From Desmodus rotundus (lineage: Eukaryota > Chordata > Mammalia > Chiroptera > Phyllostomidae), in contig NW_026527467.1 of the NCBI RefSeq assembly GCF_022682495.2, positions 62,001 through 126,000 of the forward strand: DNA of 64,000 nucleotides, written 5' to 3'. The notes beneath the pieces are model-generated. The model saw only the letters and a program-made list of their open reading frames with translations, made no database searches and was not told the origin of the DNA. Position 1 is the stretch's first letter, and every line of letters starts with the position of its first letter. Shown piece after piece: positions 33,843 through 46,528 of the stretch. A program made the position numbers and the translations under genes.

Positions 33843-35224
33843 AGGTCACAGCAGTTTTACAGGGTCCCTGCGCACCTGTTCGGGGAAACAGAAGCCCTCC
33901 CTGCCACTCAGAGGACCGCACGATTTCCCACAGGCCACACTGCCTAGCAGCACCTTCAGCCCCGCACAGACCGTTTGCTAAGGACAGACTTGGGTACCGG
34001 GGGCATGGGCGGGGGATTTCCCATGGAACTCTCTAAGGGCCCGGCGCCCTGTGTGGCCGGGGGAGTGCCCATGCCGTTCCTTGACCCCGCAGGACACTTG
34101 CATCCAGCAATAAGCAGCCCTCTGCCTCCACGGGGCTCAAACACCTGGGCCCGGTGTGCGGGCACCTGGCGTACGTGGAGGCAAACCCGCCGACCCCTCT
34201 GGCCCGAACCCACCACTGCGAAGATCCCCCTTTTCTTCCATCCGTAAAGGGGTCACGCTTGAGGAGTGGAAGAACATGGGGAGGCCCCCAGGAGATGGCT
34301 TTTCTCCGAGCCACGGCTGGCTCGTTTCGGGCCTATACGTGGGCCACGCATGCGCACTCCGGCTCCCAAGCACACACCTCCCTCGGCTCACCTGACCCAC
34401 CCTTTAGAGGTCACAGCAGTTCCACAGGGTCCCTGGGCACCTGTCCGTGGACACAGGAGCCGTCCCTGCCCCCTAGAGGACCACGCGATTTCCGCTTGGG
34501 AACACTGCCCAGAAGCACTCCCAGCCTCGCAAAGACACTGTGCGCAGGATAGACTTGTGGACCAGGGGCCTGGGCGGGGAATTTTCCAGGGAACTCTCTA
34601 AAGGCCAGGTGCCCTCTGTCGCCCTGGGAGTGCCCACGCCCTCCCTTAACCCTGCAGGACACTATCATCCAGCAATAAGGAGCCCTCTGCCTCCACGGGG
34701 CTCAAACACCTGGGCCGGTTGTGCGAGCACCTGGCGTACGTGCAGGCAAACCCGCAGACCCCTCTGGCCCGAACCCACCACTGCGAAGATCCCCCTTTTC
34801 TTCCATCCGTAAAGGGGTCCTCCTTGAGGAGTGGAGGGACATGGGGAGGCCCCCAGGAGATGGCTTTTCTCCGAGCCGCGGCTGGCTGGTTTCGGGCCTA
34901 TACGTGGGCCGCGCGTGCGCACTCAGGCTCCCCACCACAAGCCTCCCTCGGGTCACGGGACTCACCCTTGAGGTGTCTCCTGACCCACCCTGGAGGAGTC
35001 ACGTGACCCACCCCTGAGGGGTCACGTGACCCACCCTTGAGGAGTCTCGTAACCCACACTTTTGGGGTCACGTGACCCGCCCTTGAGGGGTCTCGTGACC
35101 CACCCTTTTGGGGTCACGTGACCCGCCCTTGAGGGGTCTCGTGACCCACCTTTGCGGGGTCCCGTGTCCCACCTTTGGGAGGTCACCTGCCCCACCCTTG
35201 AGGGGTCACATGACCCACCTTGAG
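33843..35224 (+). repeat. A-B dimer 18 (1382 bp, B n = 12)
   Basis: A is 33843-34407, B is 34408-35224, minisatellite 34950-35224. Markers shared at 17246 bp are CCGTTTGCTAAGG (33975) and CCCGTGTCCC (35161). CCGCTTGGG near 34494 is private. Confidence 0.92.
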
Positions 35225-36202
35225 AGGTCACAGCAGTTTTACAGGGTCCCTGCGCACCTGTTCGGGGAAACAGAAGCCCTCCCTGCCACTCAGAGGACCG
35301 CACGATTTCCCACAGGCCACACTGCCTAGCAGCACCTTCAGCCCCGAACAGACCGTGTGCTAAGGACAGACTTGGGTACCGGGGGCATGGGCGGGGGATT
35401 TCCCATGGAACTCTCTAAGGGCCCGGCGCCCTGTGTGGCCGGGGGAGTGCCCAGGCGGTTCCTTGACCCCGCAGGACACTTGCATCCAGCAATAAGCAGC
35501 CCTCTGCCTCCACGGGGCTCAAACACCTGGGCCCGGTGTGCGGGCACCTGGCGTACGTGGAGGCAAACCCGCCGACCCTTCTGGCCCGAACCCACCACTG
35601 CAAAGATCCCCCTTTTCTTCCATCCGTAAAGGGGTCCTCCTTGAGGAGTGGAGGAACATGGGGAGGCCCCCAGGAGATGGCTTTTCTCCGAGCCGCGGCT
35701 GGCTGGTTTCGGGCCTAGACGTGGGCCGCGCGTGCGCACTCCGGCTCCCCACCACAAGCCTCCCTCGGGTCACAGGACTCACCCCTGTGGGGTCTGGTTA
35801 CCCACCCCTGAAGGGTCACTTCACCTACCCCTGAGGGGTCACGTGACCCACCCCTGAGGGGTCACGTGACCCAACCCGGAGGGGTCACTTGGCCCACCCC
35901 TGTGGGGTCACGGGACCAACCCCTGAGGGGTCACATGACCCACCCCTGAGGGGTCACGTGACCCAACCCTGAGTGGTCACGTGACCCACCCCTGAGGGGT
36001 CACATGACCCGCCCCTGAGGGGTCACGTGACCCACCCTTTTGGGGTCACGTGACCCGCCATTGAGGGGTCTCGTGACCCACCCTTTTGGGGTTACGTGAC
36101 CCGACCTTGAGGGGTCTCGTGACCCACCCTTGAGGGGTCCCCTGACCCACCCTTGGGAGGTCACCTGCCCCACCCTTGAGGGGTCATATGTCCCACCTTG
36201 AG
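35225..36202 (+). repeat. C monomer 9 (978 bp, n = 19)
   Basis: Minisatellite 35767-36202. The core has GGGCCTAGACGTGG in place of GGGCCTATACGTGG near 35713, shared with C cores at 39012, 52471 and 56257. Confidence 0.92.
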
Positions 36203-37630
36203 AGGTCACAGCAGTTTTACAGGGTCCCTGCGCACCTGTTCGGGGAAACAGAATCCCTCCCTGCCACTCAGAGGACCCCACGATTTCCCACAGGCCACAC
36301 TGCCTAGCAGCACCTTCAGCCCCGAACAGACCGTTTGCTAAGGACAGACTTGGGTACCGGGGGCATGGGCGGGGGATTTCCCATGGAACTCTCTAAGGGC
36401 CCGGCGCCCTGTGTGGCCGGGGGAGTGCCCAGGCGGTTCCTTGACCCCGCAGGACACTTGCATCCAGCAATAAGCAGCCCTCTGCCTCCACGGGGCTCAA
36501 ACACCTGGGCCCGGTGTGCGGGCACCTGGCGTACGTGGAGGCAAACCCGCCGACCCCTCTGGCCCGAACCCACCACTGCGAAGATCCCCCTTTTCTTTCA
36601 TCCCTAAAGGGGTCACGCTTGAGGAGTGGAAGAACATGGGGAGGCCCCCAGGAGATGGCTTTTCTCCGAGCCGCGGCTGGCTGGTTTCGGGCCTATATGT
36701 GGGCCGCGCATACGCACTCAGGCTCCCAAGCACACACCTCCCTCGGCTCACCTGACCCACCCTTTAGAGGTCACAGCAGTTCCACAGGGTCCCTGGGCAC
36801 CTGTCCGTGGACACAGGAGCCCTCCCTGCCACCTAGAGGACCACGCGATTTCCGCTGGGGAACACTGCCCAGAAGCACTCCCAGCCTGGCACAGACACTG
36901 TGCGCAGGATAGACTTGTGGACCAGGGGCCTGGGCGGGGAATTTTCCAGGGAACTCTCTAAAGGCCAGGTGCCCTCTGTCGCCCTGGGAGTGCCCACGCC
37001 CTCCCTTAACCCTGCAGGACACTATCATCCAGCAATAAGGAGCCCTCTGCCTCCACGGGGCTCAAACACCTGGGCCGGTTGTGCGAGCACCTGGCGTACG
37101 TGCAGGCAAACCCGCAGACCCCTCTGGCCCGAACCCACCACTGCGAAGATCCCCCTTTTCTTCCATCCGTAAAGGGGTCCTCCTTGAGGAGTGGAGGGAC
37201 ATGGGGAGGCCCCCAGGAGATGGCTTTTCTCCGAGCCGCGGCTGGCTGGTTTCGGGCCTATACGTGAGCCGCGAGTGCGCACTCAGGCTCCCCACCACAA
37301 GCCTCCCTCGGGTCACGGGACTCACCCTTGAGGTGTCTCCTGACCCACCCCTGAGGGGTCACATGACCCACCTCTGAGGGGTCACGTGACCCAACACTGA
37401 GTGGTCACGTGACCCACCCCTGAGGGGTCTCGTGACCCACCCCTGAGGGGTCACATGACCCGCCCCTGAGGGGTCACGTGACCCACCCTTGAGGAGTCTC
37501 GTGACCCACCCTTTTGGGGTCACGTGACCCGACCTTGAGGGGTCTAATGACCCACCCTTGAGGGGTCCCCTGACACACCCTTGGGAGGTCACCTGCCCCA
37601 CCCTTGAGGGGTCATATGACCCACCTTGAG
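36203..37630 (+). repeat. A-B dimer 19, recombinant (1428 bp, B n = 14)
   Basis: A is 36203-36767, B is 36768-37630, minisatellite 37310-37630. It begins like the n = 13 dimer at 10676 (offset 25527) and ends like the n = 14 dimer at 6888 (offset 29315). The A core has two private changes at 36598 and 36604, shared at 53844 and 53850. Confidence 0.92.
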
Positions 37631-39011
37631 AGGTCACAGCAGTTTTACAGGGTCCCTGCGCACCTGTTCGGGGAAACAGAAGCCCTCCCTGCCACTCAGA
37701 GGACCGCACGATTTCCCACAGGCCACACTGCCTAGCAGCACCTTCAGCCCCGCACAGACCGTGTGCTAAGGACAGACTTGGGTACCGGGGGCATGGGCGG
37801 GGGATTTCCCATGGAACTCTCTAAGGGCCCGGCGCCCTGTGTGGCCGGGGGAGTGCCCATGCCGTTCCTTGACCCCGCAGGACACTTGCATCCAGCAATA
37901 AGCAGCCCTCTGCCTCCACGGGGCTCAAACACCTGGGCCCGGTGTGCGGGCACCTGGCGTACGTGGAGGCAAACCCGCCGACCCCTCTGGCCCGAACCCA
38001 CCACTGCGAAGATCCCCTTTTCTTCCATCCGTAAAGGGGTCACGCTTGAGGAGTGGAAGAACATGGGGAGGCCCCCAGGAGATGGCTTTTCTCCGAGCCA
38101 CGGCTGGCTCGTTTCGGGCCTATACGTGGGCCACGCATGCGCACTCCGGCTCCCAAGCACACACCTCCCTCGGCTCACCTGACCCACCCTTTAGAGGTCA
38201 CAGCAGTTCCACAGGGTCCCTGGGCACCTGTCCGTGGACACAGGAGCCCTCCCTGCCCCCTAGAGGACCACGCGATTTCCGCTGGGGAACACTGCCCAGA
38301 AGCACTCCCAGCCTCGCAAAGACACTGTGCGCAGGATAGACTTGTGGACCAGGGGCCTGGGCGGGGAATTTTCCAGGGAACTCTCTCAAGGCCAGGTGCC
38401 CTCTGTCGCCCTGGGAGTGCCCACGCCCTCCCTTAACCCTGCAGGACACTATCATCCAGCAATAAGGAGCCCTCTGCCTCCACGGGGCTCAAACACCTGG
38501 GCCGGTTGTGCGAGCACCTGGCGTACGTGCAGGCAAACCCGCAGACCCCTCTGGCCCGAACCCACCACTGCGAAGATCCCCCTTTTCTTCCATCCGTAAA
38601 GGGGTCCTCCTTGAGGAGTGGAGGGACATGGGGAGGCCCCCAGGAGATGGCTTTTCTCCGAGCCGCGGCTGGCTGGTTTCGGGCCTATACGTGGGCCGCG
38701 CGTGCGCACTCAGGCTCCCCACCACAAGCCTCCCTCGGGTCACGGGACTCACCCTTGAGGTGTCTCCTGACCCACCCTGGAGGAGTCACGTGACCCACCC
38801 CTGAGGGGTCACGTGACCCACCCTTGAGGAGTCTCGTAACCCACACTTTTGGGGTCACGTGACCCGCCCTTGAGGGGTCTCGTGACCCACACTTTTGGGG
38901 TCACGTGACCCGCCCTTGAGGGGTCTCGTGACCCACCTTTGCGGGGTCCCGTGACCCACCTTTGGGAGGTCACCTGCCCCACCCTTGAGGGGTCACATGA
39001 CCCACCTTGAG
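37631..39011 (+). repeat. A-B dimer 20 (1381 bp, B n = 12)
   Basis: A is 37631-38194 (564 bp, a five-C run near 38013 shortened to four), B is 38195-39011, minisatellite 38737-39011. The deletion is shared with the dimer at 54877. B has CTCTCTCAAGG near 38385 in place of CTCTCTAAAGG. Confidence 0.92.
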
Positions 39012-39989
39012 AGGTCACAGCAGTTTTACAGGGTCCCTGCGCACCTGTTCGGGGAAACAGAAGCCCTCCCTGCCACTCAGAGGACCGCACGATTTCCCAC
39101 AGGCCACACTGCCTAGCAGCACCTTCAGCCCCGAACAGACCGTGTGCTAAGGACAGACTTGGGTACCGGGGGCATGGGCGGGGGATTTCCCATGGAACTC
39201 TCTAAGGGCCCGGCGCCCTGTGTGGCCGGGGGAGTGCCCAGGCGGTTCCTTGACCCCGCAGGACACTTGCATCCAGCAATAAGCAGCCCTCTGCCTCCAC
39301 GGGGCTCAAACACCTGGGCCCGGTGTGCGGGCACCTGGCGTACGTGGAGGCAAACCCGCCGACCCTTCTGGCCCGAACCCACCACTGCAAAGATCCCCCT
39401 TTTCTTCCATCCGTAAAGGGGTCCTCCTTGAGGAGTGGAGGAACATGGGGAGGCCCCCAGGAGATGGCTTTTCTCCGAGCCGCGGCTGGCTGGTTTCGGG
39501 CCTAGACGTGGGCCGCGCGTGCGCACTCCGGCTCCCCACCACAAGCCTCCCTCGGGTCACAGGACTCACCCCTGTGGGGTCTGGTTACCCACCCCTGAAG
39601 GGTCACTTCACCTACCCCTGAGGGGTCACGTGACCCACCCCTGAGGGGTCACGTGACCCAACCCGGAGGGGTCACTTGGCCCACCCCTGTGGGATCACGG
39701 GACCAACCCCTGAGGGGTCACATGACCCACCCCTGAGGGGTCACGTGACCCAACCCTGAGTGGTCACGTGACCCACCCCTGAGGGGTCACATGACCCGCC
39801 CCTGAGGGGTCACGTGACCCACCCTTTTGGGGTCACGTGACCCGCCATTGAGGGGTCTCGTGACCCACCCTTTTGGGGTCACGTGACCCGACCTTGAGGG
39901 GTCTCGTGACCCACCCTTGAGGGGTCCCCTGACCCACCCTTGGGAGGTCACCTGCCCCACCCTTGAGGGGTCATATGTCCCACCTTGAG
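39012..39989 (+). repeat. C monomer 10 (978 bp, n = 19)
   Basis: Minisatellite 39554-39989. It carries the CTAGACGTGG marker of C9. Confidence 0.92.
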
Positions 39990-41394
39990 AGGTCACAGCA
40001 GTTTTACAGGGTCCCTGCGCACCTGTTCGGGGAAACAGAATCCCTCCCTGCCACTCAGAGGACCCCACGATTTCCCACAGGCCACACTGCCTAGCAGCAC
40101 CTTCAGCCCCGAACAGACCGTGTGCTAAGGACAGACTTGGGTACCGGGGGCATGGGCGGGGGATTTCCCATGGAACTCTCTAAGGGCCCGGCGCCCTGTG
40201 TGGCCGGGGGAGTGCCCAGGCGGTTCCTTGACCCCGCAGGACACTTGCATCCAGCAATAAGCAGCCCTCTGCCTCCACGGGGCTCAAACACCTGGGCCCG
40301 GTGTGCGGGCACCTGGCGTACGTGGAGGCAAACCCGCCGACCCCTCTGGCCCGAACCCACCACTGCGAAGATCCCCCTTTTCTTCCATCCGTAAAGGGGT
40401 CACGCTTGAGGAGTGGAAGAACATGGGGAGGCCCCCAGGAGATGGCTTTTCTCCGAGCCGCGGCTGGCTGGTTTCGGGCCTATATGTGGTCCGCGCATAC
40501 GCACTCAGGCTCCCAAGCACACACCTCCCTCGGCTCACCTGACCCACCCTTTAGAGGTCACAGCAGTTCCACAGGGTCCCTGGGCACCTGTCCGTGGACA
40601 CAGGAGCCCTCCCTGCCACCTAGAGGACCACGCGATTTCCGCTGGGGAACACTGCCCAGAAGCACTCCCAGCCTGGCACAGACACTGTGCGCAGGATAGA
40701 CTTGTGGACCAGGGGCCTGGGCGGGGAATTTTCCAGGGAACTCTCTAAAGGCCAGGTGCCCTCTGTCGCCCTGGGAGTGCCCACGCCCTCCCTTAACCCT
40801 GCAGGACACTATCATCCAGCAATAAGGAGCCCTCTGCCTCCACGGGGCTCAAAAACCTGGGCCGGTTGTGCGAGCACCTGGCGTACGTGCAGGCAAACCC
40901 GCAGACCCCTCTGGCCCGAACCCACCACTGCGAAGATCCCCCTTTTCTTCCATCCGTAAAGGGGTCCTCCTTGAGGAGTGGAGGGACATGGGGAGGCCCC
41001 CAGGAGATGGCTTTTCTCCGAGCCGCGGCTGGCTGGTTTCGGGCCTATACGTGGGCCGCGCGTGCGCACTCAGGCTCCCCACCACAAGCCTCCCTCGGGT
41101 CACGGGACTCACCCTTGAGGTGTCTCCTGACCCACCCTGGAGGAGTCACGTGACCCACCCCTGAGGGGTCACGTGACCCAACCCTGAGGGGTCACTTGGC
41201 CCACCCCTGTGGGGTCACGTGACCCACCCCTGAGGGGTCACATGACCCGCCCTTGAGGGGTCTCGTGACCCACCCTTTTGGGGTCACGTGACCCGACCTT
41301 GAGGGGTCTCGTGACCCACCCTTGAGGGGTCCCCTGACCCACCCTTGTGAGGTCACCTGCCCCACCCTTGAGGGGTCATATGTCCCACCTTGAG
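39990..41394 (+). repeat. A-B dimer 21 (1405 bp, B n = 13)
   Basis: A is 39990-40554, B is 40555-41394, minisatellite 41097-41394. ATGTGGTCCGCG in A near 40485 is shared only with the dimer at 57235. Confidence 0.92.
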
Positions 41395-42418
41395 AGGTCA
41401 CAGCAGTTTTACAGGGTCCCTGCGCACCTGTTCGGGGAAACAGAAGCCCTCCCTGCCACTCAGAGGACCGCACGATTTCCCACAGGCCACACTGCCTAGC
41501 AGCACCTTCAGCCCCGAACAGACCGTGTGCTAAGGACAGACTTGGGTACCGGGGGCATGGGCGGGGGATTTCCCATGGAACTCTCTAAGGGCCCGGCGCC
41601 CTGTGTGGCCGGGGGAGTGCCCAGGCGGTTCCTTGACCCCGCAGGACACTTGCATCCAGCAATAAGCAGCCCTCTGCCTCCACGGGGCTCAAACACCTGG
41701 GCCCGGTGTGCGGGCACCTGGCGCACGTGGAGGCAAACCCGCCGACCCTTCTGGCCCGAACCCACCACTGCAAAGATCCCCCTTTTCTTCCATCCGTAAA
41801 GGGGTCCTCCTTGAGGAGTGGAGGAACATGGGGAGGCCCCCAGGAGATGGCTTTTCTCCGAGCCGCGGCTGGCTGGTTTCGGGCCTATACGTGGGCCGCG
41901 CGTGCGCACTCAGGCTCCCCACCACAAGCCTCCCTCGGGTCACGGGACTCACCCCTGAGGGGTCTGGTTACCCACCCCTGAAGGGTCACTTCACCTACCC
42001 CTGAGGGGTCACGTGACCCACCCCTGAGGGGTCACGTGACCCAACCCTGAGGGGTCACTTGACCCACCCCTGTGGGGTCACGTGACGCACCCCTGAGGGG
42101 TCACATGACCAACCCCTGTGGGGTCACGTGACCCAACACTGAGTGGTCACGTGACCCACCCCTGAGGGGTCTCGTGACCCACCCCGGAGGGGTCACGTGA
42201 CCCGCCCCTGAGGGGTCACGTGACCCACCCTTGAGGAGTCTCGTGACCCACCCTTTTGGGGTCACGTGACCCGCCCTTGAGGGGTCTCGTGACCCACCCT
42301 TTTGGGGTCACCTGACCCGCCCTTGAGGGGTCTCGTGACCCACCTTTGCGGGGTCCCGTGACCCACCTTTGGGAGGTCACCTGCCCCACCCTTGAGGGGT
42401 CACATGACCCACCTTGAG
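41395..42418 (+). repeat. C monomer 11 (1024 bp, n = 21)
   Basis: Minisatellite 41937-42418. It has the extra CACGTG (GCGCACGTGG) of C4. Confidence 0.92.
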
Positions 42419-43777
42419 AGGTCACAGCAGTTTTACAGGGTCCCTGCGCACCTGTTCGGGGAAACAGAAGCCCTCCCTGCCACTCAGAGGACCCCACGAT
42501 TTCCCACAGGCCACACTGCCTAGCAGCACCTTCAGCCCCGCACAGACCGTGTGCTAAGGACAGACTTGGGTACCGGGGGCATGGGCGGGGGATTTCCCAT
42601 GGAACTCTCTAAGGGCCCGGCGCCCTGTGTGGCCGGGGGAGTGCCCAGGCGGTTCCTTGACCCCGCAGGACACTTGCATCCAGCAATAAGCAGCCCTCTG
42701 CCTCCACGGGGCTCAAACACCTGGGCCCGGTGTGCGGGCACCTGGCGTACGTGGAGGCAAACCCGCCGACCCCTCTGGCCCGAACCCACCACTGCGAAGA
42801 TCCCCCTTTTCTTCCATCCGTAAAGGGGTCACGCTTGAGGAGTGGAAGAACATGGGGAGGCCCCCAGGAGATGGCTTTTCTCCGAGCCGCGGCTTGCTGG
42901 TTTCGGGCCTATATGTGGGCCGCGCATACGCACTCAGGCTCCCAAGCACACACCTCCCTCGGCTCACCTGACCCACCCTTTAGAGGTCACAGCAGTTCCA
43001 CAGGGTCCCTGGGCACCTGTCCGTGGACACAGGAGCCCTCCCTGCCACCTAGAGGACCACGCGATTTCCGCTGGGGAACACTGCCCAGAAGCACTCCCAG
43101 CCTGGCACAGACACTGTGCGCAGGATAGACTTGTGGACCAGGGGCCTGGGCGGGGAATTTTCCAGGGAACTCTCTAAAGGCCAGGTGCCCTCTGTCGCCC
43201 TGGGAGTGCCCACGCCCTCCCTTAACCCTGCAGGACACTATCATCCAGCAATAAGGAGCCCTCTGCCTCCACGGGGCTCAAACACCTGGGCCGGTTGTGC
43301 GAGCACCTGGCGTACGTGCAGGCAAACCCGCAGACCCCTCTGGCCCGAACCCACCACTGCGAAGATCCCCCTTTTCTTCCATCCGTAAAGGGGTCCTCCT
43401 TGAGGAGTGGAGGGACATGGGGAGGCCCCCAGGAGATGGCTTTTCTCCGAGCCGCGGCTGGCTGGTTTCGGGCCTATACGTGGGCCGAGCGTGCGCACTC
43501 AGGCTCCCCACCACAAGCCTCCCTCGGGTCACGGGACTCACCCTTGAGGTGTCTCCTGACCCACCCTGGAGGGGTCACGTGACCCAACCCTGAGGAGTCT
43601 CGTGACCCACACTTTTGGGGTCACGTGACCCGCCCTTGAGGGGTCTCGTGACCCACCCTTTTGGGGTCACGTGACCCGCCCTTGAGGGGTCTCGTGACCC
43701 ACCTTTGCGGGGTCCCGTGACCCACCTTTGGGAGGTCACCTGCCCCACCCTTGAGGGGTCACATGACCCACCTTGAG
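42419..43777 (+). repeat. A-B dimer 22 (1359 bp, B n = 11)
   Basis: A is 42419-42983, B is 42984-43777, minisatellite 43526-43777. Copy of dimer 7 at 29314 bp. Confidence 0.92.
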
Positions 43778-45389
43778 AGGTCACAGCAGTTTTACAGGGT
43801 CCCTACGCACCTGTTCGGGGAAACAGAAGCCCTCCCTGCCACTCAGAGGACCCCACGATTTCCCACAGGCCACACTGCCTAGCAGCACCTTCAGCCCCGA
43901 ACAGACCGTGTGCTAAGGACAGACTTGGGTACCGGGGGCATGGGCGGGGGATTTCCCATGGAACTCTCTAAGGGCCCGGCGCCCTGTGTGGCCGGGGGAG
44001 TGCCCATGCCGTTCCTTGACCCCGCAGGACACTTGCATCCAGCAATAAGCAGCCCTCTGCCTCCACGGGGCTCAAACACCTGGGCCCGGTGTGCGGGCAC
44101 CTGGCGTACGTGGAGGCAAACCCGCCGACCCCTCTGGCCCGAACCCACCACTGCGAAGATCCCCCTTTTCTTCCATCCGTAAAGGGGTCACGCTTGAGGA
44201 GTGGAAGAACATGGGGAGGCCCCCAGGAGATGGCTTTTCTCCGAGCCGCGGCTGGCTCGTTTTGGGCCTATATGTGGGCCGCGCATACGCACTCAGGCTC
44301 CCAAGCACACACCTCCCTCGGCTCACCTGACCCACCCTTTAGAGGTCACAGCAGTTCCACAGGGTCCCTGGGCACCTGTCCGTGGACACAGGAGCCCTCC
44401 CTGCCACCTAGAGGACCACGCGGTTTCCGCTGGGGAACACTGCCCAGAAGCACTCCCAGCCTCGCAAAGACACTGTGCGCAGGATAGACTTGTGGACCAG
44501 GGGCCTGGGCGGGGAATTTTCCAGGGAACTCTCTAAAGGCCAGGTGCCCTGTGTCGCCCTGGGAGTGCCCACGCCCTCCCTTAACCCTGCAGGACACTAT
44601 CATCCAGCAATAAGGAGCCCTCTGCCTCCACGGGGCTCAAACACCTGGGCCGGTTGTGCGAGCACCTGGCGTACGTGCAGGCAAACCCGCAGACCCCTCT
44701 GGCCCGAACCCACCACTGCGAAGATCCCCCTTTTCTTCCATCCGTAAAGGGGTCCTCCTTGAGGAGTGGAGGGACATGGGGAGGCCCCCAGGAGATGGCT
44801 TTTCTCCGAGCCGCGGCTGGCTGGTTTCGGGCCTATACGTGAGCCGCGAGTGCGCACTCAGGCTCCCCACCACAAGCCTCCCTCGGGTCACGGGACTCAC
44901 CCTTGAGGTGTCTCCTGACCCACCCCTGAGGGGTCACATGACCCACCTCTGAGGGGTCACGTGACCCAACACTGAGTGGTCACGTGACCCACCCCTGAGG
45001 GGTCTCGTGACCCACCCCTGAGGGGTCACATGACCCGCCCCTGAGGGGTCACGTGACCCACCCTTGAGGAGTCTCGTGACCCACCCTTTTGGGGTCACGT
45101 GACCCAACCCTGAGGGGTCACGTGACCCAACCCTGAGGGGTCACTTGGCCCACCCCTGTGGGGTCACGTGACCCACCCCTGAGGGGTCACATGACCCGCC
45201 CTTGAGGGGTCTCGTGACCCACCCTTTTGGGGTCACGTGACCCGACCTTGAGGGGTCTCGTGACCCACCCTTTTGGGGTCACGTGACCCGACCTTGAGGG
45301 GTCTCGTGACCCACCCTTGAGGGGTCCCCTGACCCACCCTTGTGAGGTCACCTGCCCCACCCTTGAGGGGTCATATGTCCCACCTTGAG
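43778..45389 (+). repeat. A-B dimer 23, recombinant minisatellite (1612 bp, B n = 22)
   Basis: A is 43778-44342, B is 44343-45389, minisatellite 44885-45389. Units 1-9 follow the n = 16 block of module II. Units from about 10 onward follow the n = 13 block of module I, with an extra consensus copy and an extra 46-bp dimer. Its n = 22 is coincidental: the leader is B-type, unlike the other n = 22 blocks. Confidence 0.9.
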
Positions 45390-46528
45390 AGGTCACAGCA
45401 GTTTTACAGGGTCCCTGCGCACCTGTTCGGGGAAACAGAAGCCCTCCCTGCCACTCAGAGGACCGCACGATTTCCCACAGGCCACACTGCCTAGCAGCAC
45501 CTTCAGCCCCGAACAGACCGTGTGCTAAGGACAGACTTGGGTACCGGGGGCATGGGCGGGGGATTTCCCATGGAACTCTCTAAGGGCCCGGCGCCCTGTG
45601 TGGCCGGGGGAGTGCCCAGGCGGTTCCTTGACCCCGCAGGACACTTGCATCCAGCAATAAGCAGCCCTCTGCCTCCACGGGGCTCAAACACCTGGGCCCG
45701 GTGTGCGGGCACCTGGCGTACGTGGAGGCAAACCCGCCGACCCTTCTGGCCCGAACCCACCACTGCAAAGATCCCCTTTTCTTCCATCCGTAAAGGGGTC
45801 CTCCTTGAGGAGTGGAGGAACATGGGGAGGCCCCCAGGAGATGGCTTTTCTCCGAGCCGCGGCTGGCTGGTTTCGGGCCTATACGTGGGCCGCGCGTGCG
45901 CACTCAGGCTCCCCACCACAAGCCTCCCTCGGGTCACGGGACTCAACCCTGAGGGGTCTGGTTACCCACCCCTGAAGGGTCACTTCACCTACCCCTGAGG
46001 GGTCACGTGACCCACCCCTGAGGGGTCACGTGACCCAACCCTGAGGGGTCACTTGACCCACCCCTGTGGGGTCACGTGACCCAACACTGAGTGGTCACGT
46101 GACCCACCCCTGAGGGGTCTCGTGACCCACCCCGGAGGGGTCACGTGACCCAACCCTGAGGGGTCACTTGACCCACCCCCTGTGGGGTCACGTGACCCAC
46201 CCCTGAGGGGTCACGTGACCCAAACCTGAGGGGTCACTTGACCCACCCCTGTGGGGTCACGTGACCCACCCCTGAGGGGTCACGTGACCCAACCCTGAGT
46301 GGTCACGTGACCCGCCCCTGAGGGGTCACGTGACCCACCCTTGAGGAGTCTCGTGACCCACCCTTTTGGGGTCACGTGACCCGCCCTTGAGGGGTCTCGT
46401 GACCCACCCTTTTGGGGTCACCTGACCCGCCCTTGAGGGGTCTCGTGACCCACCTTTGCGGGGTCCCGTGACCCACCTTTGGGAGGTCACCTGCCCCACC
46501 CTTGAGGGGTCACATGACCCACCTTGAG
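45390..46528 (+). repeat. C monomer 12 (1139 bp, n = 26)
   Basis: Minisatellite 45931-46528. Relative to the n = 28 block it lacks two adjacent copies (units 7 and 8) and has one extra C near 46180. The core has an independent C deletion in the five-C run near 45775. Confidence 0.92.

Larger units (their letters stand above)
26830..35224 (+). repeat. Recombinant module II/I with chimeric monomer (8395 bp)
   Basis: The copy-number order is 19-13-21, then the chimeric X monomer, then 22-14-12. The first part follows module II and the second part is the tail of module I. The switch lies inside the X core near 31062-31111. Confidence 0.85.
35225..39011 (+). repeat. Higher-order module III, copy 1 (3787 bp)
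   Basis: The order is C, AB, AB with copy numbers 19-14-12. It looks like a deletion derivative: it starts like modules I and II and jumps inside the B core at 36768-37309 into the 14-12 tail of module I. Confidence 0.85.

Noticed and set aside
44885..45389. Grouping this n = 22 block with the other n = 22 blocks
   Set aside because: Unit order and leader differ; the equal copy number is a coincidence of recombination.
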